DNA of 64,000 nucleotides from Symsagittifera roscoffensis (Eukaryota; Xenacoelomorpha; Acoela; Convolutidae). The first letter of the stretch is position 1. Each line of letters begins with the position of its first letter. Positions 23,682 to 32,303 of this stretch are shown here, in pieces. The notes under the pieces are model-generated. The model ran no database searches. It was given only the letters and a program-made list of their open reading frames with translations, and had not been told where the DNA came from. The DNA is taken from the NCBI RefSeq assembly GCF_963678635.1, contig NC_087070.1, positions 17,891,318 through 17,955,317 on the forward strand, read 5' to 3'. The translations under genes were made by a program, and so were the position numbers.

Positions 23682-24568
23682 TGTAACATTCGCCCAAATA
23701 CTACACAGCGACGGAGCGTAGAAAAAATACCTAATAACGACTGGCAGGCGTCAGTTACCTTAATCCTACTCGTTTTTCACCGTCTCGACCTTGCCAGTTG
23801 ATTTTCTGGTCTGTTTAGGGCAAAGTAAAAAGTTACCATTTTTAGGCCATCAGTCAAACGACTTTTGATCAGCTTTCGTTTACATGCGAACACAACCACA
23901 TAGCTGAGTCTCGCATCCTCAGACTACGTGATTGTCATTAAAAACACGGCTCGAACAACCTATTTTAATATGTTTTTGTGTGACAGTTCTATACTAAATC
24001 CATTGGAGATAGATTGACCCTTTCCTCTTTCTAGCTACTCATATTCTAAAATATCAAACCGGTGTTAATTTAAAGTTTCACGACTTCCAAGTAGCTATAC
24101 AGTCAGTTTTATACAGTCCCTTCACATAAAACAGTCTCTGGGGGACCAAGCCTCCGCTCCCGTAATATTCCTGAGATAACGCTCTTGTCTCTTCTAATTT
24201 GCGTCCCCGTCCCGGGAGGGTTCCGTGGAATATTCCTTCCCCACCGAAGCTTCCTTCTCCACTAATATCCGCTGATAAGGGTCTTATCGTGCGTTGCTGC
24301 CACGATAAGAGGCTTCGTATTCTCCGTCTCTTGCACGACTGTTTTTCACAATATTTGTCGTTGTTCTCATTTTTTCAGCTTTCTTGGTCAAAATGGCCGT
24401 TTTTCGTATTTCTGAGAAATATCAACTTGAAAATCGAAATTTTAAAAAATAGAAAATATCAGAATACTTCGACCCTCCTTTCAAGCACTTTTTTGCTGTT
24501 AAGGCCTTTTCTCTCTGATTCGTGCTTCGTCGGAAGGTTGCGCTGTGCCAATCTGGCAGAATGGCACA
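23682..24568 (-). repeat. 3' LTR of the giant element (887 bp)
   Basis: On the - strand it runs TGTGCCATTC...GAATGTTACA. It aligns end to end with 46555-47435, with about seven substitutions and a 6-bp indel by eye (roughly 0.8%). The purine-rich CCGGGGAGTA lies immediately outside its start, at 24569-24578 (complement). Confidence 0.93.
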
Positions 24569-25315
24569 TACTCCCCGGACAGTCCCCATCAATGTCCCCA
24601 TTGATCGCATAACACCGGGTTATCGTCAAGTAGTTATCCAGTTTTCTGTAATCAATCTTACAAATCGCATAAGAAATTGAAATTTATCTACCCCACCTCA
24701 ACTCACTACGTGTTCACAAATGGCATCGTACTACATCTCACTGCCTTTCAACATTTTCACAAAATTTGCACCATGAGGAGTGTCCTGGATAAAATTTCTT
24801 TTCTGACTACTTACGTCGTCTTGCCATAAAACTTCTTTTCGCTCTTTGTGATTAAAAAGTTGGGACGTGGCACGGCCACGCACCCGTTAAAATTAACTTA
24901 ACGTCACTCACCAAGTATAATCAGTTATTTATGCGGTCCTTTCAATATTAAAACTAAGAAACTCTGTGGCTAGGAAAGTTATTGAGTTACCCACCCTTCT
25001 CGAGCAAGTTTACTCAATCTTACCATGTCGCCACACAGTGAAATTGTGTCTTACACAGGTTAAAAACTTCAATCGTGTTTAAATAGGTAAATATACTCAC
25101 CTATGTTCTATATATACATACATAAATAGTCATAACTAAAATTTCTTTTTCAACAATTTAACAATTGTAACAATTTTCAAAGTTTGGTTTGACCAAACTA
25201 AATCAAAACAAAAAGTTTAACAAGTTCAATAATCAATACTTGGTTGATTGGTTCAAGTTTTAGCACACAAAGACAATCAAGTGTTTTCTCCTTCTCTTCT
25301 CTTCTTTGTTCATCT
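24569..25315 (-). other. 3' untranslated region and polypurine tract of the giant element
   Basis: About 750 AT-rich bases between the end of ORF4 and the 3' LTR with no coding potential. The part touching the LTR reads GGGGACTGTCCGGGGAGTA on the - strand, the candidate plus-strand primer. Confidence 0.6.
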
Positions 25316-28300
25316 TCATTCCATCACTTCTCCATCTTGATCTTCAGCTTCGCTGTCTTCCAATACTTTCTCCAGCATGTCCATGGAGTTGCGGGCCGTG
25401 CCCCAACTCTCCTGTTCCAACAGCCTCGGTTTGCAACAAGGTAGCAAGTCAACATTAACCTTTTGCTCCCGATTCCTGCAAAAGCTGTTCTGAAGACATA
25501 GGCTCACATTTCGTTCTAGGTCAGCTCTTAAGACCTCTTTCTTCTCATCTTCAGTTACACAAGGCGCTCCAGCTACCCGCTTCACCGCCGTGGTGACCGC
25601 GTTTCTGTGCGTCAGGAATGCTCTCTTATAGGCTCCTGGTCCTATATCTAGCTGGAAAGATTGATAGGCTTCCGTGTTCCTCGACATGTGACGCTTCGCG
25701 CGTTCATACATCCATGATGTCATCACTGCACAGAACCAAGGCATCAATCTTTGCCTTGACCATATTCTTTCAATGGCCTTAGGTATTCTCAGAACCTTGC
25801 AGGTGGTTCTGAAAAGATCCAATTCACGACTCATCTTCACGTTGCTCAGCTGCTCAGGAGTCGGCACGGCCGTCTCCTGTTCACTTGTGTCCGCGTTAGC
25901 CTCCAGCCATCTCACCGCCAGCATGGCACTAACCACCACGATTGACACCTGTTGATTCTGATCGGGCAACCCCGTAGAGTACAACTCCTCCACGTCCCAT
26001 ACTAGCATCAGATTCCCGCGTTTGGGGTACCACAACGTCTGCGCCAAGCAGTGGCAAGGATACTCCCCATGGGTTCTCACTATGTTCCTTCGGGTCCGAT
26101 ACCCTGAGGCTCCCAGCAACGGTTCCACCTCCATCAGAATTCTGTGTAAGTCGTCTTTCTCTTCTATGGTGGGGAATTCAGTGGGTAACGCTCCACTCGC
26201 TTTCTGTTTCTGGAACTCACTCACATTGCCTTCGTTTAATCTCAGAAACTCTTCACCCACTACGTCTTGCAACTCGCCTTCAGATCTCTTCGGGACTGCC
26301 CGAAAGATCTTTGCCAACAAATCATATGACCTCTCCGACATTCTGGCCAACCTCACGCACTTTGGCACAGAGAAAAAGTGGTCAATCAACACCTGCTGTG
26401 TCCTCGCAGCCATCACCACCATGTGTGTAGGATATCTACTACTGCAATATGGTGCGGAGCTTGAACCCACCAGATATTTTGAACCAGTCGGTTTATGATA
26501 GGCCTCACTATCTTTCAGATTCATCTCGTTCTCCAGAGCTTCTCTCCAGCCTCCGATCTTCTGCTCCGTTTGCAATGCTCCAGGGAATACTTCCACGCTG
26601 AGGGACGTCACTAGATCATGGGCACGCTCCAGGCGCTCAAGCGATTCAATCGAACTCGTCATGCTATAAAATCCCAAGGCTGTGATCAAGTTTACATCCG
26701 TTACCCCATGACAGTCCGCGACCAACTCCATACCACTCTTATCCGACATGCTCAATCTTCCGTACAATCGTGCCAGTTGCCGATGCTGCTCGCTCAGCGT
26801 AACCAGGCAGTGTCCCAGGTTACAAACATGTCCTTCCATCCCACTATGTTGAGCCAAGCATGTGCCCTGCTTCAACCAATTGCTCGATGGACCTTCCTCG
26901 GACAGCTCCGTGGATGGGTTGCTCTTCCGCTTCGTCAACCTCGTGGCCAGCAGATGATGTATCATGGCCAGATCATGCAAACTCGCGTCATCATCCAGGT
27001 CTAACGTGATATCCGCCGTCATGTCCCAGATTAAACCGGCGTTAGGATGAGGACACCAAGAAGGCTTCATGAGTTCCCACATCGTCACTAGACTGGTTTT
27101 CAAGGGACCGTCCCAAGAACCACAATCAAAACTCACTTGCCCCTTTAGCTCGGGAACCGAGGGTTCGACCACTCGTTCTTCCAAGATAATTCCCAGCTTG
27201 GGTTGTTCCACCATCAGCATTCCAGTTTCTTTAATACGTTCAACCCAGAAATTGAGTACTATGACTTGCTCATAGTCGAAGTACGCTTCCCTGGCTTCTT
27301 CATTCACGAAGGGATTATACGCCATCCCCGGTATGCCAGACACATATTGGAACGACTTCAGTTTCCCTAGTGTTGCAAACTCTTTTTGTCCTTTGACCGC
27401 TTCAATCAACTCCCGGCTCACTTTCAATTCTTTGTTGGAATATCTTCTCACCTCTTCCAACTTGCGATAGCTCTCCATGTCATTCGACTCCTTGCTTGGC
27501 ACAGTCAATGGCATGTCCTGATATAGTTCCAGGAGTGCCCTAAGGAAGTTCCTTTCGCGATCAACTCCCTTTTGCCGAATGATCTTTATACATTCTCCCA
27601 AAACAGGAGTGGGGATACGATCCACCACGAACCTGACAAAGCAAAGGGCATCCTTACGCTTAGCCCATGCTATCGCAGAATCGTCTTTTGAAATCAACGC
27701 TCGCAGAGCTTCCATCAACTCCAGCTCCTGTTCCCGTGATTTCGAATCATTACTGGCTTCATACTCCGCCTTCTTGATGCCCATCAGGCACCAAGCCAAC
27801 CGTACTTGCAGATCAGTTCTCATGCAAGGATGAGCCAGGTATGCTGCCACGGTAGCAGGTGCATGCATCGATTCGTCGAAGTATCTCTGGAGGGCCGCCC
27901 TCCAGGAGATTTCTAGTAGCTTTTCCAATCCAATTTCGTTCGCTTCAGAGGACATTACCGTGCCGTATTCTTGTCGATTTAAGTTTGAATTCTCCGTGAG
28001 CGTGAGCTCTTTCAGATATTCCTGCATGGCTCGCTTCTCGCTCCAAGCCATCAGGTGCCCTCTCGCTGAGTTTCTCGCTTTCAACATCTCCACATAACCT
28101 CCTGCTGGATCTCCCATGTGGACTGACTCCGGCACAGTGACTCGACTGTACTCGACCACGTCGAGTTGTCCTTCCAGCTTCAACTTGGCTATGTTGGTCC
28201 GCGAGGGCCTGTAATCTTCAAGTCCTCCAGATCCACATTGACTGATGATCTCCATCTCTAATTTAGTGTCTGCCAGGGTTCGTGCTGTTTTCTTTGATCT

Positions 28301-29527
28301 TACGGCAGTCGTGGTCAGACCTGCCAAGAGCATATGGGGTATCAGATTCTCTTTTTCTCCCCCTGTCAGTGTTGCACTATCTCCTTGCCCGCTCTCGCCT
28401 GAACGACCTGCGCTCGTTAAAGAGGTCACCACTGCGCTGGCTCTCGACTTCACCACTCTCGGGTTCATGGTTCGACTTCCTGTTTTCCCTTTTAGTCGCT
28501 TCAGCCCCTTCCTGGCTCGTCTGACAGGTAATTTCTTTGCGACTTGCTGATCATCGGCACTGTCTTCTGTTACTGACTCGGTCAGAACATCCGACTCCAT
28601 GGAGTTCACTATTTTCTCCAGGACCTCACGCATGATGGGTTGGTTCAATCCCACCTTCATTATGGACTGCGTCCCATATCGCCTTATCACGTCCCATGAT
28701 CTTTCCATGAAATTCACTCGGCTCCAGGTTGTTCCTGTCTTGCCTTCTAACTCACTTTGATATCTCTCCCATTCCTCTTCCGGCAGCGTGCTCAGGAAGG
28801 ATACCCTCATTGATTCTTCGATTTTTCTCCTCCTTGGTGACTCATGGAGCAATTTCTGCGGATCCTTGCTTCGGCATTCTCTCGCCTGGCTTATTGGGTC
28901 TATCGGGGATAAGTCGGCCGACGCCTCCTTTGTAGGGGACATGAAAGACGATGGCGTCATTAGCAATAGACTCCCATCGACTTCCCCATCGTCGTCTTCA
29001 CTAAACCGGTATTCTAACAAGTCTCTCTCCAACGCTCCCAGATCTGTCTCACCCGGTTTTCCCGTCTTTCCCTCGATGTGGTCGTCGTCATCGTCCTGAT
29101 CCATCAATACATCATCACCTGCATCAGGTTTCGGCCTGGGTCCTGAAGGTCCTTGTCGTGAGTCTATGCCCGAGTCCGGCCGAGCCGGTACGGTCATGTC
29201 TCCTGCATGATAAAACAACTCATCATTCACCAGGAATTCTACAGACTCCTCGCCATGTGGTGGCAGGTCCTCTATTGTTATATATGAGCCTCCTCTGCTC
29301 TCCTTTGCCACTTCCATCATCACTACTTTCACTTCTCCTGACCACCTCAGTCTTGACAAATCATCTGTGGGAGAATACACTTCGTTCCACATTTCGGCCG
29401 CGACATCTGGTCTCCTGGAAGGTAGTGCCTTGATCTTTTTTTCTACTCCAAGCATCAGGAAATGAGAAGTCAAACGTGTGCGCGGCTGCAACATTCCAGC
29501 CGATGAAGCGCGGCTCCATCCCTTCAC
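25316..29527 (-). CDS. ORF4: unrecognised ~1400-residue protein of the giant element
   Basis: The longest open frame of the window (1403 codons). I do not recognise a domain. The first ~280 residues are acidic and low-complexity. A basic Lys/Arg-rich linker lies around residues 340-370. Then come helical, Leu-rich regions with KRKDALCFVRFVVDRIP, YVSGIPGMAYNPF and LITALGFYSMTSSIESLERLE. The C-terminal third has several Cys/His pairs (GEYPCHCLAQTLWYPKRG, LPCCKPRL) and ends in an acidic tail. No signal peptide or membrane span is visible, so it is not an evident Env. The frame opens at a GTG inside the previous ORF, with no ATG at its start. An A7 run near 29438 is where the two frames would join. 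A decayed homologue at 17830-20450 shows it is conserved in the family. Confidence 0.8.
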   Translation of the reverse strand: MKGWSRASSAGMLQPRTRLTSHFLMLGVEKKIKALPSRRPDVAAEMWNEVYSPTDDLSRLRWSGEVKVVMMEVAKESRGGSYITIEDLPPHGEESVEFLVNDELFYHAGDMTVPARPDSGIDSRQGPSGPRPKPDAGDDVLMDQDDDDDHIEGKTGKPGETDLGALERDLLEYRFSEDDDGEVDGSLLLMTPSSFMSPTKEASADLSPIDPISQARECRSKDPQKLLHESPRRRKIEESMRVSFLSTLPEEEWERYQSELEGKTGTTWSRVNFMERSWDVIRRYGTQSIMKVGLNQPIMREVLEKIVNSMESDVLTESVTEDSADDQQVAKKLPVRRARKGLKRLKGKTGSRTMNPRVVKSRASAVVTSLTSAGRSGESGQGDSATLTGGEKENLIPHMLLAGLTTTAVRSKKTARTLADTKLEMEIISQCGSGGLEDYRPSRTNIAKLKLEGQLDVVEYSRVTVPESVHMGDPAGGYVEMLKARNSARGHLMAWSEKRAMQEYLKELTLTENSNLNRQEYGTVMSSEANEIGLEKLLEISWRAALQRYFDESMHAPATVAAYLAHPCMRTDLQVRLAWCLMGIKKAEYEASNDSKSREQELELMEALRALISKDDSAIAWAKRKDALCFVRFVVDRIPTPVLGECIKIIRQKGVDRERNFLRALLELYQDMPLTVPSKESNDMESYRKLEEVRRYSNKELKVSRELIEAVKGQKEFATLGKLKSFQYVSGIPGMAYNPFVNEEAREAYFDYEQVIVLNFWVERIKETGMLMVEQPKLGIILEERVVEPSVPELKGQVSFDCGSWDGPLKTSLVTMWELMKPSWCPHPNAGLIWDMTADITLDLDDDASLHDLAMIHHLLATRLTKRKSNPSTELSEEGPSSNWLKQGTCLAQHSGMEGHVCNLGHCLVTLSEQHRQLARLYGRLSMSDKSGMELVADCHGVTDVNLITALGFYSMTSSIESLERLERAHDLVTSLSVEVFPGALQTEQKIGGWREALENEMNLKDSEAYHKPTGSKYLVGSSSAPYCSSRYPTHMVVMAARTQQVLIDHFFSVPKCVRLARMSERSYDLLAKIFRAVPKRSEGELQDVVGEEFLRLNEGNVSEFQKQKASGALPTEFPTIEEKDDLHRILMEVEPLLGASGYRTRRNIVRTHGEYPCHCLAQTLWYPKRGNLMLVWDVEELYSTGLPDQNQQVSIVVVSAMLAVRWLEANADTSEQETAVPTPEQLSNVKMSRELDLFRTTCKVLRIPKAIERIWSRQRLMPWFCAVMTSWMYERAKRHMSRNTEAYQSFQLDIGPGAYKRAFLTHRNAVTTAVKRVAGAPCVTEDEKKEVLRADLERNVSLCLQNSFCRNREQKVNVDLLPCCKPRLLEQESWGTARNSMDMLEKVLEDSEAEDQDGEVME

Positions 29528-30485
29528 TCCACTTCAACATTCTCTTCTCTGCGTCACGAGCTGCTCCGATGCGAGGGGCAATGATGGGAGATGTGACTCC
29601 CAATAACATCCTCCTTATCGGTGGATATCGAGGGCATTGGTCCGGCAGCGGCCTGGACCCGGAAAGCCACGCTTGCTGGTTCTCTTTAGCGTGTGCATAG
29701 GCTTCTGGTAAGAGTGGCACTCCCATAGCCGCTCCCGTATCCTTCACTAATGGTCTTAAGTTCCAAAGCTTCGGGTTGAACTGGATGTGAGAAAGTTCCT
29801 CACGGCCCATTCGGCACTTGAAGTGGTTGTTGAAATCCATCAACATCCAACCTGGCTCCGCTATTCTTCCGAACAGCCTATCGTCACTGGCCAGCCCCAT
29901 CAACTCCCTCTGTTCTACCCAGTTCAGCACGGAACAGTCCACGACTGAGACCAGGTTGACGTATAACACCGAATTCCTGTATGCCTTGACTTGCACGTCC
30001 GGGAACACGAAAGACATCACCGGTCCATACACCACCGTGACGAATTCCCGCAGTCCATGAATCAGAGCCAACGGATCGATCCGCATCATGACTACCAAAT
30101 CTGTCAGCAAGGGCATGCCACAATATTGCTTGCACTCACTCGCATCCGTCGCCGCCTTTTCTTCTCCCGTGACGCTTCTGTTCTGCTGTAAGAGATATTG
30201 GAGCAGGAGAGTCCTCCAGTCTTTCATCTTCTTGAGCGAGGCGGTTTCCAACTGTGCATTGAACTCACGACTGGGTCCCTGTAGTTGTTCAGGGTAACGT
30301 AACAGCACAAGCAAATCACCCAGTCGACCGTAGGTCATGGCAATCAGGGTCAGGAGTCCATCCAATCTCAAATCTGCCAACGCTTGGGTGAAGAGATTCG
30401 CCGGCCCCTTCACGAAATTTTCGTGACCAAATGTCACGTATAAGGCTAACACCAGGCCAATCGATAACTTCCTGATGTCTCTCAA
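29361..30485 (-). CDS. ORF3b: continuation of ORF3 in another frame, function unknown
   Basis: A 374-codon frame that overlaps the end of the ORF at 30316-32250 and the start of ORF4, and opens with TTG rather than ATG. It is most likely the middle of a longer protein cut by indels. Its C-terminal end is open until it crosses the A7 run near 29438, beyond which ORF4's frame takes over. Visible features are hydrophobic and amphipathic helices (YVTFGHENFVKGPANLF, LTDLVVMMRIDPLALIHGL) and a basic Pro/Arg-rich stretch. No family was recognised, and no clear counterpart was found in the old element, which skips this part. Confidence 0.6.
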   Translation of the reverse strand: MRDIRKLSIGLVLALYVTFGHENFVKGPANLFTQALADLRLDGLLTLIAMTYGRLGDLLVLLRYPEQLQGPSREFNAQLETASLKKMKDWRTLLLQYLLQQNRSVTGEEKAATDASECKQYCGMPLLTDLVVMMRIDPLALIHGLREFVTVVYGPVMSFVFPDVQVKAYRNSVLYVNLVSVVDCSVLNWVEQRELMGLASDDRLFGRIAEPGWMLMDFNNHFKCRMGREELSHIQFNPKLWNLRPLVKDTGAAMGVPLLPEAYAHAKENQQAWLSGSRPLPDQCPRYPPIRRMLLGVTSPIIAPRIGAARDAEKRMLKWSEGMEPRFIGWNVAAAHTFDFSFPDAWSRKKDQGTTFQETRCRGRNVERSVFSHR

Positions 30486-32250
30486 AACTCGCGATCAAAT
30501 TCCGGGATGCCCTAGGATAGCACGTCGACAGGAAGGATGGCGTCCATCCCACTCCCATTCCACCCAAGATAGCATCCGATCGTTCGTACTGTGCCCTCGT
30601 GGCTAGCACGTCAGCTTGGAACTTGTCCAGCGACATCGTGTTTACGTCCTGCATCAGCTTCAACATCATGCCCCCAGCTAACTCCCGGGCATCAAACAAG
30701 TTTTTCAGATACACGTGTATCTCTTTTATCACTGCCGGCGCATGCTCGCACGCGTCCTCACCCAAGGTGCACAGCCTTGGTGACAAGTACAACCATACGT
30801 TATTGTGCGGCTTCGTGCGCAAAGCCATTGCCATGAGATCTTCTTCCGCTGATGTCATGTTCTTCCTGACTATCCTGCCCTGCTCATTCTCGGCATGATC
30901 CATCTGTCTGAACCACAGATCATCAGCCACCTGTTGTACTAACAGATGATCGTCATCCACCCCTGGTCTTAACTTCAGCAATCTGGCAAAGTTGGACAGC
31001 TCCAACCCCAGAACTTCATCTAGCACCAACCGAGTTGTGCTACAATCTCTGAGCCCCTGTATGGCATTGGAAATGTCAGCCCAAACGGCGGGAAGCTCAG
31101 AACGGGACGGGTAGTAATTGTCTGGGTCTACTACTCTGTTCGGGGCCGGAATTATCACGTTGAACCTCCCCTCTGCTATCGTCGTGACCATTGTGTATAC
31201 AAACTGAAGGGGTTCTGGCAATGCAGCGTACCCTGGTGACAACACAAAGACCACCTTCACCACATTATGGGTGAAACGTTGTTTTGCTGCTGCTTCTACC
31301 TCAGCCATCGCCGAGAGCAATGTCATTATCGCCTCCCCTATGACCTCGTTGCTCGGGATCGATCCATCCGTCAGACGTGATAATAAGCCCCTGCTTTGCA
31401 GATGATCATTTGAGCCTGCAACCACTATCACCTGCGGCTCCATACTGACCACCCTTCGTACACTTATCATCATGCCGATTGCCTGTCCCCAATCCAATTT
31501 AGGTGCCGTGAAGAAAATCACGTCGGGCCAAAAGAGAGAACGGGGCGTATAGAGATAATCGGAACTGGCTACGATCAGATACTTTGCAGCTTTCATCTCT
31601 AAGGGATCGTAAGCTGCGAACAGGCCGTCGCCTATTGGGGCCTTCAGTTTCCCATATCTCTGGTCATCTCCATCTACCGTGGTCGTTCGGGGGTAGTCCC
31701 TTGAATACTCACCAGGCGTCTGACCAGGTGGTTTAGCGAACTGCCTGTACATCTTATGATGCTTGTTGTTGGGCTTGTTCTCTACCTGAAACTTGCCCCT
31801 TCGAGCAGGTGGCGTCAATTCCCGGGCTCTCTGTGGGACGTCCGTAAGGGACCGCGTGTTCAAAGGTCCAAAGGTATTGTCCTGAGGCAACCCGTTCAAG
31901 TCTGCATGTCGGAGCATAGTTGTAGAGCTGAACTGCTCCTGCTCTGCTAGCAGCCAATCCACGCCTGATATCCGATATAATCGCGACACTGTGGGACTCT
32001 CTCCGCCAATCATTCTCATCGCGTCCTCCCGACACGTCAGGGTATTCATGTTCAATTTCGTGGACATGTCTGTCTTGTACTGTCCCCAATGACTCGGGTC
32101 TGATCGGTTCCAAAGCAGCAGGCTGCCTGGTTCAACTCCCTCCGCAGGCACGGTGCTCGTAGACGGTCCTGCTGCTGAAGCAGGGTTCGCCGTGGCGGGC
32201 GGATCGTTCCTCCTAGACACGGTCTGGGAGTTATTTCTGTTCTGAACCAC
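30316..32250 (-). CDS. ORF3: protein with a degenerate SGNH-like domain
   Basis: 644 codons, opening at a GTG. The frame is open upstream into the last codons of ORF2, and the first ATG is about 60 codons in. Roughly residues 220-410 resemble an SGNH fold laid out like that of ORF2: a beta strand ending AKYLIVASSDYLY where GDS would be, then EPQVIVVAGSNDHLQS in the position of the Gly-x-Asn-Asp block, then VKVVFVLSPGY, and a last block (YYPSRSELPAVWADI) lacking the Asp-x-x-His pair. The nucleophile and the catalytic His are therefore missing. It may be a duplicated, inactivated relative of the ORF2 domain. The C-terminal half is helical and unrecognised. A homologue lies at 16480-17720 in the old element. 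Confidence 0.65.
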   Translation of the reverse strand: MVQNRNNSQTVSRRNDPPATANPASAAGPSTSTVPAEGVEPGSLLLWNRSDPSHWGQYKTDMSTKLNMNTLTCREDAMRMIGGESPTVSRLYRISGVDWLLAEQEQFSSTTMLRHADLNGLPQDNTFGPLNTRSLTDVPQRARELTPPARRGKFQVENKPNNKHHKMYRQFAKPPGQTPGEYSRDYPRTTTVDGDDQRYGKLKAPIGDGLFAAYDPLEMKAAKYLIVASSDYLYTPRSLFWPDVIFFTAPKLDWGQAIGMMISVRRVVSMEPQVIVVAGSNDHLQSRGLLSRLTDGSIPSNEVIGEAIMTLLSAMAEVEAAAKQRFTHNVVKVVFVLSPGYAALPEPLQFVYTMVTTIAEGRFNVIIPAPNRVVDPDNYYPSRSELPAVWADISNAIQGLRDCSTTRLVLDEVLGLELSNFARLLKLRPGVDDDHLLVQQVADDLWFRQMDHAENEQGRIVRKNMTSAEEDLMAMALRTKPHNNVWLYLSPRLCTLGEDACEHAPAVIKEIHVYLKNLFDARELAGGMMLKLMQDVNTMSLDKFQADVLATRAQYERSDAILGGMGVGWTPSFLSTCYPRASRNLIASFERHQEVIDWPGVSLIRDIWSRKFREGAGESLHPSVGRFEIGWTPDPDCHDLRSTG

Positions 32251-32303
32251 TGATCTGCCGAGTCGGCTTTCAAGCGGTTGTGTTCTGGGAGGAGGAGCAG
32301 TCC

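Noticed and set aside
26022-26498. + strand open frames of 80-158 codons inside 25316-44069 (for example 26022-26498, 36837-37358, 42262-42729)
   Set aside because: They are antisense shadows of the long - strand ORFs, which carry recognisable motifs and homologues in the old element.
25316-29527. ORF4 as a retroviral-type envelope protein
   Set aside because: No signal peptide, membrane anchor, fusion-peptide-like stretch or furin site was visible. Composition is that of a soluble, charged protein.
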